Source of the DNA: Sorghum bicolor
Lineage: Eukaryota > Streptophyta > Magnoliopsida > Poales > Poaceae
Assembly: GCF_000003195.3 (NCBI RefSeq)
Contig: NC_012874.2
Location: forward strand, 56,841,341-56,905,340
Length of the DNA stretch: 64,000 nucleotides
Direction of reading: 5' to 3'
Below are positions 10,910 through 21,365 of the stretch, piece by piece. The stretch's first letter is position 1; each line of letters starts with the position of its first letter. A program made the translations under genes and the position numbers. The notes below the pieces were generated by a model. The model ran no database searches. It was given only the letters and a program-made list of their open reading frames with translations, and was not told the DNA's origin.

Positions 10910-11725
10910 TCAGTTGAGGGGAACTCTTCCCCATGTAGAGCATATCCGCCGTTGACTTGGCGTGAGATGATCACGCAAACTTAGGACAGGGGCAATGGAA
11001 GCGTAGTCGAAGGCATGGCTGGGCTTGCAGCTGACGGCCTCCGAACTGATGCGTCGGCTGTTGCCTAGTGTCACCGGCCAGCAATAGTGGGTGGTGTCCG
11101 TGTATGCCGTCGTGTCTCTGTCTTCCTCCTTTCGATAGAGTATCGTCATGTCCACCTTCAGCATCACCGTGAAGTCGTAGAGGCCGCCGTACTTCTGCGA
11201 GATGTAGCAGAGCATGAGGGGGTCGTCGAAGGTGACCCACCTGTCGAGCTGCATGGAGGCCAACCCCGGGTTGCGCCACCGCGCGCAGGGCTTGTCCGCC
11301 TTGCCGGTGGCGACGGTGTTGTTGACGGTGGCGATGTCCACCATGCCCTCGAAGGAGGGCGCGTGGGGCAAGTCGAGGATGTGCACGCCGTCGACGCAGA
11401 CGTTGGTGGCGCGGCCGGCCGGGTCGTGGGCGTCCATGCTCACCCACACGGTCAGGTCCTTGGCCGGCGTGTAGAAGGTGACGGTGTCGTTGCGCGGCCT
11501 CCTCAGGTGCTCAATTGTGAAGTTGACGCTCGACCACAGGAGCCCGGCGGACTGGAGGTGGCCGTGTGTGATGGATATGCGGACGTTGTCGGGGCTGAGA
11601 CCGGCAGTGAGCACCACCACCACAACGGTGGCGGCGAATGCAAGGGCTACCACGGATGCAACGATGCGAACCAAAGCCAGGCAACGGATTCTGCTTCTGT
11701 GCGCGCCGGCGGCCATCGACAGCAA
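10910..11725 (-). CDS. LEA_2/NHL-type single-pass membrane protein (gene 1)
   Basis: Single-exon frame of 271 residues, GC-rich like many grass genes. A short basic N-terminus is followed by one membrane span at about residues 18-43 (IVASVVALAFAATVVVVV) and a large extracytoplasmic domain with possible N-glycosylation sites (NFT, NDT, NNT). Architecture and spacing fit the NDR1/HIN1-like or LEA_2 family, proteins of the plasma membrane often linked to defence and stress; the exact function is unknown. Either the Met at 11725 or the fourth residue Met (11716) could be the start. Its paralogue in the window is at 22505-23104. The promoter was later duplicated at 20769. Overlapping GC-rich frames on the plus strand are shadows. 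Family assignment is moderate because the LEA_2 domain is diverged. Confidence 0.75.
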   Translation of the reverse strand: MLSMAAGAHRSRIRCLALVRIVASVVALAFAATVVVVVLTAGLSPDNVRISITHGHLQSAGLLWSSVNFTIEHLRRPRNDTVTFYTPAKDLTVWVSMDAHDPAGRATNVCVDGVHILDLPHAPSFEGMVDIATVNNTVATGKADKPCARWRNPGLASMQLDRWVTFDDPLMLCYISQKYGGLYDFTVMLKVDMTILYRKEEDRDTTAYTDTTHYCWPVTLGNSRRISSEAVSCKPSHAFDYASIAPVLSLRDHLTPSQRRICSTWGRVPLN

Positions 11726-11792
11726 GCTACCTCAATCTGCAGATTATATTGCTGCTCGACTGATGAACCTGCAAGCTATTTCCTGCGGACCT

Positions 11793-12392
11793 CTGCATAT
11801 ATATCATCTCTATATATTCTATGTTCTTCTAAAATTGATTAGCTAGAGAGAAAAGCAAAGCTTCTTTCCGTCTGTGCGTCACAGTAGGATCTGATACTGT
11901 GCATAGGTAAGCAAAGCTTCTCGCCGTCTGTTGAAGTGTTGATCACACTGGGATCTGGTACTGCATATATTGGTTCTTTGCTTGTTGACGACACTGTATT
12001 CTTTCGTTGCCACTCGTACAGAAAAGCTCTATGCTGGTGGTGGACAATCTTTTTCTATAGGCCGTCAATTAAAAAATGTCTGTGAAAAAAACTTGGAGAG
12101 CCCGACTCAAGAACTGCTAGTGGAAACACATTTTTACTGGCAACCGCCACTGCAAATGGTGCATGTCCACTCGCGGTTCTCTAAGTGAACTGCTACTGAA
12201 AATGGATTTGCATAGACGGTTTTCCTACATTAATTAACTGCCACTATAAATTATGTATTTCTATAGACAGTTTTCTTAAAAAACAGTCACTAAAAAATCA
12301 GATTTCTAGTGGCGATTTTTTAGTGTAAAAATAATTTGAAATTGATTTTCTTAAGTTTTTCAAATGACCTCGTATGAAAACCCACCAAAATT
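11793..12392. repeat. Direct duplication, copy A (LEA_2 gene 1 upstream region)
   Basis: About 600 bp that recurs in the same orientation at 20769-21365 with roughly 85% identity by eye and several small indels. It contains the 5' leader, TATA region and upstream DNA of gene 1, plus a segment with TAGTGGAAA, ACGGTTTTC and CACTA-like words that resembles the subterminal part of an old transposon. Confidence 0.8.
11797..11816 (-). promoter_or_regulatory. TATA-rich core promoter of LEA_2 gene 1
   Basis: TATATAT and TATATAT-like words about 70-90 bp upstream of the start codon. The same block recurs at 20773-20792 in the duplicated promoter. Confidence 0.45.
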
Positions 12393-12533
12393 TGAGAACG
12401 TATCGTGCACGGCGTCACACAACATGCTAAAAAACCTCAAGATCCAACTTATGATCACATGTCATCATAAGTTGGATCTCGAGGTTTGTGAGCATGTTGT
12501 TTGAGGCCGTGCACGAAATGTTCTCAAATTTTT
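12386..12533. repeat. Long hairpin (about 148 bp) near the LEA_2 gene 1 promoter
   Basis: Left arm begins AAAATTTGAGAAC, right arm ends GTTCTCAAATTTTT; the inner arms pair TCGTGCACGGC with GCCGTGCACGA, ACAACATGCT with AGCATGTTGT, and AGATCCAACTTATGAT with ATCATAAGTTGGATCT. The loop is about 8 bases (CACATGTC). It is unlike any other repeat in the window. Confidence 0.9.
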
Positions 12534-12929
12534 ACCATAGGCTCCGCATGTGATATCATGACACCACACCAAGTTTCATGTTTTTTTTGGAATTAGTTTG
12601 CAATTAATATAATTTAAAAACGATTGACCTCCAAATTTGAAGTCGTGTTGCGTCAACCCGAGGTGCGAGAGTTCGGGCCTGTACATCCACACGGCCTTAT
12701 TTCACACTAAATAACAACAAAGTCAATTTCCCATGCATAGAAATCCATTATTTCATACACATGCAGTTCAAATATGCATTTATCAGAAAAATTCAATGAA
12801 ACAAAAGAAATGCAAGAAATATAGCTATATTTATTAGAAATAGCTCAACTTTCATTATTGTGACCAAATATAAGTTGGAAAACTAACAAAAAAACTCAGG
12901 GCAAAAGGAAAAACAATTAAAAACTAGTT
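12534..12929. other. AT-rich intergenic DNA, no gene seen
   Basis: Low-GC sequence between the hairpin and the first TTTGCCGAGAGC repeat of CACTA-C. No frame with coding character. Confidence 0.5.
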
Positions 12930-13139
12930 TGCTGAGAGCTAGGGTTAGCTCTCGGCGATGGAGCTCTTTGCCGAGAGCGTTTAGGCTGCCGCTCGGCGAA
13001 GCGCCGTTGCCGAGAGCTAACTAGTGCTCTCGACCAAGTGCATTTGCTGTTTAAAAATCAGTATCTAACCTTTGCCGAGCGCTCCAAGATCTGGCGCTCG
13101 GCAAAGGGCTTGACCCTAACCTTATCTTGATTGTGTCTG

Positions 13140-13690
13140 TGTGCGTGGCACACACACAGACACACCCCGCACTCGCCTCCACAGCCCGCCGCCACCGCTT
13201 CCGCAGCTGCCCCGGCCGTCGCCGCCGCCGCCGTAGCTGCTGCCCCGCACCCCGCGCGCCCCTCCCTGGCTGACCACACCCCACGTGGCCGCGCCGCCGC
13301 TCTCGCCCACCACCGCGCGCGCCTCCCCCAGCTCCCTCCCCGTGGCCGCGCCATCGCCCCGCGCCGGCCCGCTCCTCCGCTCCTCTGCACCGCCTCCCCG
13401 CCTCTCCTGCCGCGCGCGCCCCCTCGCCGCCGGCCCTCGTGCGCGCCCTTGCTGCCGGCCGTGTGTGCCCCTGTGTGGCTGTGCCCGCCTGGCAGGAGCC
13501 CCGCCCGCCTGTGTGCCGCTCCAACCCTAGGTCCACGCCCCGGCCGCGTCGTACCTCCTCCCCGGCCTTCGAGCAGGAAGACGGATTGGACGAGGAGGGT
13601 AGGAAGACGAGAGGGAGAAGGAGAAGACCACTGAAGCCACTTCTCGAACCGGCCCGTCCCACGCGTCGACCTTCACTTCGTCGTCGATGA
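13140..13690. other. GC-rich leader of CACTA-C (probable 5' untranslated exon)
   Basis: C-rich, CpG-rich sequence with open frames on both strands that are a by-product of composition. A comparable GC-rich block sits at the same relative place in CACTA-E (25330-25690 and its copy 38230-38590). It is followed by splice-like GGTAT and GTAG signals, so it may be the first non-coding exon of the TNP2 transcript. Confidence 0.5.
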
Positions 13691-14123
13691 AGGTATAATC
13701 CCCGTGGATGCTAGTTTGTGGTGGTGGTGTGGTGATATATGTCGGCGGTTAACGCGATGCTTGGTAAATGTGGTTGTCGGCCATCGTCTCGTTGTTTCTT
13801 GTAGGTTATGGATACTTCAACGTATAAGGGGGTGCTGCCGAAAATTTGAATTAATAGTATATGTTTTCTTTTTGTAGTGAGACGCGCGGAGGAGGCGAGT
13901 CGGGTAGTTTCTGCCTGCACCGCGTCACCTCGCCACTGCACCGACCAGCCACAGCCCCAGTAGCCTTACTCCACCGCCACCTAAGGTATAGCCCGTCCTG
14001 GTCTCACCTCACATAACCCCGTTAGGCGTCACCCATTCAGAAGAGTTATGGTTATTGGTATGCACGTGTTTGCATATCGATAACCTTATCTGTTTCAAAT
14101 TGTCCACGTTTTTGGACAGCCCT

Positions 14124-14314
14124 TATATGCGTAGATGTGTTAGTCTCCTTGTTTCGCTCTGATCTGGGATGAAGTTTCGGCACCACCTCCCACTTGTTCT
14201 TCGGATACACACTCTCCCTTCCGGGATGTGTATCTGGAGAACAGCAGGGAGGTGCTGTCGAAATTTTGTCTCAGATCGGCGCGGAGCATGGAGACTAATC
14301 CATCTGCGCATATA
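14124..14314. repeat. Long inverted repeat upstream of TNP2 in CACTA-C (hairpin 2)
   Basis: Arms of about 85 bases: left starts TATATGCGTAGATG, right ends CATCTGCGCATATA. The core pairs TTTCGGCACCACCTCCC with GGGAGGTGCTGTCGAAA and TTCTTCGGATACACA with TGTGTATCTGGAGAA. It ends 97 bp before the TNP2 start codon. Length (191 bp) and position match hairpin 1. Confidence 0.9.
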
Positions 14315-14411
14315 CGGGTGGGTTTAGGACCTATCCTTACCTATTAGAGAGTAGGAACACCATGTAGATGCATCTAAGGCTTAAGTTACTTGTCTTAGTC
14401 TATATTAGAGG

Positions 14412-17400
14412 ATGGAAGACCGTCAGTGGATGTACACACAATGGAGAAGTATGAGAGATTTTGATGAGACATGGGTGTTCAAGACAAATGAATTCTTAGA
14501 GCATGCATTTGGCCCGGCTGCTAGAGGAGAGATGCTAGTCTGGTGTCCCTGTAGCTACTGTGACAATAGACAAAGGAGAACTAAGGACCAAATGGGTAGA
14601 CATCTTGTTAAGAATGGATTCACGCCAGGCTATACCCGGTGGATCTACCATGGTGAAGCTCATCGTATGAGAGAGGAGGTGGTGAGAGAACGGGTGGAGG
14701 CTTTTGATGGTGATGGCGGGGTACCAGACATGATAGATGACTATCACCAAGCAGAGTTCGTTGAAGGACTCTGATGGAAGAGATGGAGGCATCCACAAAG
14801 GCCTTCGACGACATGTTTGCTTCGGCACAAAAACCCCTTCACAATGGGACCACAGTTTCTCAACTGGATGCCGTTGGACGTGTAGTGGGGTTCAAGTCCC
14901 AGTTTAACCTGAGTCGAAATGCCTACGATGGTATGTTGGCTCTATTTGGCAGCATGCTTCCGGAGTCCCACATTCTGCCTAAGAACATGTACGAGTCACA
15001 AAAACTGCTTGGTGCACTAAAGATGCCGTATGAGCAAATACATTGTTGTGAGAATGGTTGTGTCCTATTTAGGGGAGATCACAAGGTAGCAAAATAATGT
15101 CCAATGTGTAAGAGAAGCAGGTACATAGAGGTAGACTCCAGTGATGGTTAGAAGGGGCAGCTAACAATCGCGTTGAAAGTGTCACGGTATCTTCCGTTCA
15201 TACCAAGGCTCCAAAGGCTATTTATGTCATCTGAGAGTGCGAAACAGATGACATGGTACAAACAAGGCACAAGATACAATCCTGACAAGATGGTACATCC
15301 CGCCGATGGTGAAGCATGGACCCACTTTGATGGCATTCATCGTGAAAAGGCTAGAGAGGCTCGTAATGTACGTGTCGCTTTTGCAACAGATGGGTTCAAT
15401 CCGTTTGGGATGATGGCTGCCCCGTACACTTGCTGGCGCATATTTTTTATCCCCCTCAATCTCCCACCCGGTGTCCTCTTTCAACGTCATACCATATTTT
15501 TGTCGTTGATAATCCCCGGACACCCCGGTAATAAAATGGGTGTGTACATGGAACCTCTAGTGGACGAATTGATGACAGCTTGGAATGAAGGGGTGTGGAC
15601 GTACGACCAAGCTACAAGGTCAAACTTCATAATGCATGTCTGGTACCACTACTCCCTCCATGACTTCTTGGCATATGGGTCATTCTGCGGGTGGTGTGTT
15701 CACGGGAAGCTAAGTTTGGATGCCCAGTATGCAAGGAAGTTTTGAGGTTCATTTGGTTGCAGAAGGGTGGCAAGTATTCATGCTTCGACCAACATCGAGT
15801 GTTTCTGGATCCTGATCATCCTTTTAGACAGGACATCAAGAATTTCATCAAAGGTGTGGTAGTGACAGATCCCAAGCCAGCCTTAATGACCGGTGCTGAG
15901 GTTCGTGCACAGCTTGACTCTCTGGAGTGGAATGAGGATACAAATAAATTTATGGGATATGGTGTGCATCATATGTGGACTCATAAGTCAGGCTTAGAGA
16001 GGCTCCCCTATTATGATGACCTACTCTTGCCACATAACATTGATGTCATGCGCACCGAAAAGAATATCGCTGAGGCAATTTGGGGAACACTCTTGGACGC
16101 TGAGAAGTCTAAGGACAGCACCAAGGCAAGAGTGGACTTGCAAACTTTATGTGATAGACCAAAGCTGCATATGCAACCTCCTACATCCGGGAAGAATTGG
16201 AAAAAGCCTAAGGCCGAGTACGCGTTGGCTACAGACGAAAGGAGGGAAGTACTCGAATGGATCCAAACGTTAATGTTTCGTGACAGATATGCAGCGAATC
16301 TGAAGAAGAGAGTGAACTTGTCTACTATGCGAGTGTTAGGGATGAAGAGCCATGATTATCACATATGGATGGAGCGACTTCTTCCGGTGATGGTTCGAGG
16401 TTATGTCCCTGAGAACGTTTGGCAAGTGTTGGCGGAGTTGAGGTTTTTCTTACGCCAGCTTTGTGCCAAAGAGGTATCTCGTCAAGTCATTAATAATTTG
16501 GAAAAAGTGGCATTGGTGTTGCTCTATAAGATGGAGAAGATATTTCCACCCGGGTTTTTCACTCCGATGTAGGATTTGATCTTGCACCTCCCGTATGAGG
16601 CTCAAATGGGGGGCCCTGTCACACGTTTCATTTGTGTTATATAGTCGAGAGTGGACTAAAGATTCTTCGCAAAAAATGTAGAAATAAAGCCAAAATCGAG
16701 GCTTCAGTTGCAGAGACATGCATTCTAGAGGAGGTGTCCAACTTCACAACAACATACTACTCTGAGAACCTTCCTAGTGTCCATAATGCACCACCTCGAT
16801 ACAATGCTGATGAAGGTGAGTCGAACCTCAGCCTTTTCTGAGGCCAGCTCGGAAGTGCAAGCGGATCGACCTCTAAGATGTTGACAAATGTTGAGTGGCG
16901 CAATATCATGTTGTATGTGTTGACGAACGTTAACGAGGTTCAAACATACATTGGGGCATTTATTCGTCACTTCTGGAATGAACCAAGGAGGGAGCCTGCT
17001 GCCCAAGAGTGTGATATTCTGGATTCACAAGGTGCGGGACAAGGAAGGCCCAATTTCATTTCTTGGTTTAAACAAAAGGTAATGTCCAGCTTAGCTCGTA
17101 CTTAGCTCGATATTGAGCTTGTACTTGCTTTTGCTAATCTATGTTGCTTTTGCAGGCCCAAACCGATTTGTCTATGAGTGACGAATTGAGACAGGTTGCA
17201 GACGGCTTTGACCCACAGGTCAAGTCATATACCGGTTATGATGTGAATGGATATCCCTTTCACACATCAAGCTACGAGCGGACTCGACCCAATCGAAAGA
17301 CCACAAATAGCGGAGTTTTTACTCCGGGAACTGATGAACTCGACTATTATGGAAGAGTTGAAGAAATATACAAACTTTCATTTCATGGTGCCAAACCCCT

Positions 17401-17948
17401 TCAGCCCGTTATATTCAAATGCCATTGGTTTGATCCTAGATTCACGAGACGGACCTCAACTTGGGCTAGTGGAAATTCGACAGGATTCCGTCTATACACA
17501 AGACGATGTATACATCGTGGCTCAACAAGCCACACAGGTTTATTATACTCCATACCCATGCAAAAAAGTGAAAAATCTTTTGGGTTGGTATATGGTGCAC
17601 AAGATATCGCCACATGCTAAACTACATGTCCCAAATGATGAAGATTACAACTTTAACCCAAACACATATGCCGGAGAGTTCTTTCAAGAAGACGGGCTGC
17701 AAGGGACCCTCGTGGTAGACATAACCCAACCAATGGGAATGGAAGATGAGATGCAAGTTGTGGTTGTTGACGAGGATGCGGGAGATGAGGTGCAAGACCA
17801 GAGGGACCTACAAATGCTAAATTGATTAAGTTTAGAAAATGACAACTCAGAGAACATTCCTATGGTTTCTGACGAAGCGTTCGACATGGTTGATAGTGAT
17901 GATGAGTCTTATAATCCAGCTAATCCTGATCCTGAAGAATATTTCTAG
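14412..17948 (+). pseudogene. TNP2-type CACTA transposase with several frameshifts and stops
   Basis: Starts MEDRQWMY at 14412. Domains in order: Transposase_Assoc (14412-14774, with WCPCSYC), linker, TNP2/Transposase_21 core (14774-16572; FATDGFNPFGMMAAPYTCW, IIPGHPGNKMGVYMEPLVDE, LPHNIDVMRTEKNIAEA), DUF4218-like region (16200-17105), an intron (about 17080-17156, GTAATG to TGCAG) and the DUF4216 domain (17157-17822; YTGYDVNGYPFHT, IVAQQATQVYY). The reading frame changes or stops near 14774, 15097, 15720, 16570, 16650, 16840, 17465 and at TGA 17822-17824, and the acidic tail ends EEYF at 17948. It shows the full domain order that is missing from the other two TNP2 copies. It cannot make an intact protein. 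Confidence 0.85.
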
Positions 17949-18069
17949 TACATGTAATACTATGTAACTCATTTTGCATCTATGTAATTATGTTTTATTC
18001 ATTTTGCCATTATGTTATTTCTTATACAATATTTGTTTGTTGTTTGTAACTGCAGGTGATCGAAGGAAG

Positions 18070-20016
18070 ATGCCGGGTGGCGGGCGACAAAGGTCGTTGC
18101 ACACGCTGTACTTGGGTTCAGCTCCTGTGGCGGGCAAGGACGTGGACCTATCGGGAGAGCAGCCGAGGAGGGGGAGGAGCACCCGGAGGGCCAGGCGGGC
18201 AGGGAGGCAGCCTGTTCCTCCTCCCCCCAGGACGACGAGGACAACGACGAGGGGGGCGAGGACCCCGACCAGGACAACGACGAGGGAGGCAGGGAGGACG
18301 ACGACCAGGGGTGCGGGGCCGAGGCGGGGCAGTGGTCTGGTGCCTCTGGTTCTGGTGTCTTTGGTCCACAACAGCGGCCCTACTTGAGAGGTCCCTCGAG
18401 CCTCCTGCAGTACGCGATAGCTCAGGATCGACGCCCGACGATCTGCCCTCTAGGGGCGAAGTAAGTTTACTTCTCAAAACTAATTCACATGCTATGTTTA
18501 AAATTGAACTTACAAATTATAATATTTGTTGTGAATCATTTTTGCAGGAACTGGCAGGTTGTGCACGGGCAAGGGCGGCCCGTGAACCACATCCTGGGTC
18601 TTCTCGTCCGCAAGCACTACCCTGGCCTAGTGCAGATGGCTAGTGTGAGGGAGCCGGCCTACACGTTTGACCACTACGCCGTGGCCTCTGACATAGAGTA
18701 TGGCAACAAGGTCTAGCGGGTGAGGACTGAGCTCTTGGTAAGTCTTCTTGGAACTAAGTCACATCCATGCATTATATTGTAATTGAAATAATTAATGCCT
18801 TGTTTGCCTATGTGTGCAGAACTACTACAAATTGGAGGAGGGAACGGAGGTGGCGGCGGAGTTGGTGATCACCAAAGCCTGCAAGAAACTAGTCGTGGAC
18901 TTGCACAACGAGGGGCGTCTCTAGTGCATAGTGAACTGGCACCGTACCGCGCCATCCTTGGAGAGAAGATCACCAAGGACGATGCTAGGACCCTGCAGCT
19001 AACCCGGGACGGGTACATACAGGTCACCATCGAACCTTTCCATCGATTCGTTTTTATAAAGAGTTACTATAATTTGATCTTACCTTGGTGTTTGTGTTTG
19101 TTCATGTGCAGATGATCCTACCTTGCTGTCAGGCCTTCCATGATTGCTGGGAGAAGATCGTGGACAAGTGGCTATCTGAGGATTGGACCGCGCAGCACCA
19201 AGAGGCACGCGACCGACGCATGATGATGCAAGGTGTCTCGCACCACCAAGGCAGCTGCAACCTCGCCGCCTACGCGCAAGCATATGTATGAGAACTCATT
19301 TTTTTGTTATAACCCTAAATTCTGCATTACTTTTAACCTTCTTGATGTCTTCCTGCAGGCGGCTGCACACCCAGGCGTGGAGGTGAACCAGTTCGTGATG
19401 AGGCTAGGTGGAGGCAAGAAGCACGGACGGTACTGGATGGCGGACTCCGTCATCGACACCGCCTCCACTCCCACTCTCTCCTAGATCCGAGCAGCTAGCA
19501 CGGACGGCAGTGTCCCCATACGCCCACGGCCGACTCCTTCACAGCAGCGGGTCGACGCACTCGAGGTTATATTTCCTTTACATTGTTTGTACATTGATAT
19601 ATACCAACCTATACTGACATCTACTCTGTAGGTGCGGGTGTTGGCAGCGGATCAGCGAGCCTTGGAGATCGAGGCCTAGCTAGCAGCAGAGAGGGCCGAG
19701 CGGGAGGCCCAAGATAGGAGGGTGGCGCAGTTGATCCAGATCGTCTCCAAGATGGGGCCTCAGTGTGGGATATCGGTGGATGATCTGCTCGTCCAACCTA
19801 GTCAGCCACCTCCACGGCCGCCTCGGCCTCAGCTTCAGCTCCAGTTCGGCACTCCTGTGAGTAACATGGTTCTTATAGACATGTAAGCTCAATTTCAATT
19901 CCATTTTGATTATCTCACGGTCAATCTCCTACTTTGTGCAGCCTCAGTCCGCAGGTTCTAATAACCCGCTGCAGCCGCCTGGTCCAAGGAACCCTTCACC
20001 GTCGTCGTGGCCATAG
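18070..20016 (+). pseudogene. TNPA-like CACTA protein (Transposase_24 type), degenerate
   Basis: Multi-exon gene just downstream of TNP2. Recognisable pieces: MPGGGRQRSLHTLYLG at 18070, an Arg/Gly/Pro-rich low-complexity stretch that needs a frameshift, QQRPYLRGPSSL near 18370, then exons 18548-18735 (NWQVVHGQGRPVNHI), 18820-19025 (NYYKLEEGTEVAAELVITKA, LGEKITKDDARTLQLT), 19111-19288 (CQAFHDCWEKIVDKWLSEDW), 19359-19484 (HPGVEVNQFVMRLGGGKKHG), and coiled-coil/proline exons to SSWP at 20016. Stops occur near 18714, 18922 and 19676. The family binds subterminal repeats in studied CACTA elements; this copy is probably inactive. Confidence 0.75.
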
Positions 20017-20254
20017 TGGCAATGAGTTGGTCTTTGTCTTTTGTTTGTGGTTGTGGTTTGGATGGACTTATGTTGTGGTTGTGGCCGTCGACATGCACTT
20101 ATGTAGTTGAACTTATATATGTGTGGACCTCTATGGCACGATGGATATGTGTGGACCTTATGTATTTGATATTTGACGATGGATGATATATATGTGTGTC
20201 GAATATATGCAATGAAATATGCTGAAAATGCTCTGAACAAACAAAAAAAATCAG

Positions 20255-20768
20255 TTCCCAGATTCGCCGAGCGTTGCTCTCGGCAAAGGAGATCTTCGCC
20301 GAGAGCTATGGCAGTTACGCTCGGCAAACCTGGGAGTAGCCGAACCACAAAATACCCAGGTTCGCAGTTTTGCCGAGAGCAAGGACCATAGCTCTCGGCA
20401 AAACTTCAGCCTTCGCCGAGCGTTGCGCCTGTACCCTCGGCAAAGTATTTGTAGAAAAAAAATAAAAAAATAAAAATGAAAGAGCATCAAATCTTCGCCG
20501 AACGTCGTTGTGGTGAGCGCTCGGCAAAATCGCCGTCACCGTGAACTTCTCCCGTGACGGCGTCGGTATGTCGCCGAGGGCTAGTGGGGCGCTCGGCGAA
20601 CGTTCGCCGAGCGCCCGTGTTTTGGCTCTCGGCGAAGAGGGAGTCGCCGAGACTTCGTTCTCCGAGCAGTGTTCGCCGAGGGCAACGCTCGGCGAAGCGT
20701 TTGCCGAGCGCATTTAGGTGTTCACCGAGCGTACAGGGCGCTCGGCAACCCGCCTGTATCCAGTAGTG
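20255..20768. repeat. Subterminal repeats and TIR of CACTA-C, right side
   Basis: More than ten copies of TTCGCCGAGCG / GCTCTCGGCAAA in both directions. The end is CCAGTAGTG at 20760-20768. Bases 20769-20771 (TCT) may be one 3-bp target-site copy; the undisturbed copy A of the flank reads CCTCTGCATA at the same place, which fits insertion after ..ACCTCT. Confidence 0.8.
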
Positions 20769-21365
20769 TCTGCATATATATCTTCTCTATATATTCTATG
20801 TTCTTCCAAAATTGATTAGTTAGAGAGAAAAGCAAAGCTTCTTTCCGTCTGTGCGTCACAGTAGGATCTGATACTGCATAGGTAAGCAAAGCTTCTTGCC
20901 GTCTGTTGAAGTGTTGATCACACTGGGATCTGATACTACTGCATGTATAGGTTCTTTGCTTGTTGACGACACTGTATTCTTTTGTTGCCGCTAGTATAGA
21001 AAAGTTCTATGCCCGCGGTCGAGATTCTTTTTATATATAGGTGGTCAATTAAAAAATCGGAAGGCTCGACTCAAAAACTGCCAATGGAAACACATTTTCA
21101 CTGGCAACCATAAGTGCAAATGGTGCATGTCCACTTGCGGTTCTCTTCAGTGAATTATCAGTGAAAATAAAATAGATGTGCACAGGCGGTTTTTCTACAT
21201 TAACTGCCACTAGAAATCATGTATTTCTATAGATGGTTTTCTTAAGAAACCATCACTAAAAATCAGACTTTTAGTGGTAGTTAACAAAACCATCTGTAAA
21301 AATAATTTAAAATTGATTTTTAAAATTTTTTCAGATGACCCTGTATGAAAAAATCACCAAATTTA
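20769..21365. repeat. Direct duplication, copy B (promoter without its gene)
   Basis: Second copy of 11793-12392 in the same orientation. In copy A this sequence lies just upstream of LEA_2 gene 1; in copy B the DNA to the left, where a minus-strand paralogue should start, is the right end of CACTA-C. The coding part of the duplicated gene is therefore missing. Confidence 0.8.

Larger units (their letters stand above)
12930..20768 (+). mobile_element. CACTA-C: near-complete but broken CACTA element
   Basis: The right end GATACTGG-type TIR is read as CCAGTAGTG at 20760-20768. Subterminal repeats of the TTTGCCGAGAGC / GCTCTCGGCAAA type occur at 12940-13105 and, with GCCGAGCG variants, at 20255-20768. 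Inside, in the usual order, are a GC-rich leader (about 13150-13640), a long hairpin, TNP2 (14412-17948) and TNPA (18070-20016). No CACTACTGG sequence was found at the left side, so the left terminus is deleted or diverged. The right end abuts the duplicated LEA_2 promoter at 20769. Confidence 0.85.

Noticed and set aside
11087..11842. 251-codon plus-strand frame opposite LEA_2 gene 1
   Set aside because: Val/Gly/His-rich shadow of the GC-rich minus-strand gene; no promoter or domain.
13051..13662. Open frames on both strands (up to about 200 codons) in GC-rich DNA
   Set aside because: Composition-driven: Arg/Gly/Ala- or Pro/Ala-rich on all strands, no domain, inside a CACTA leader.
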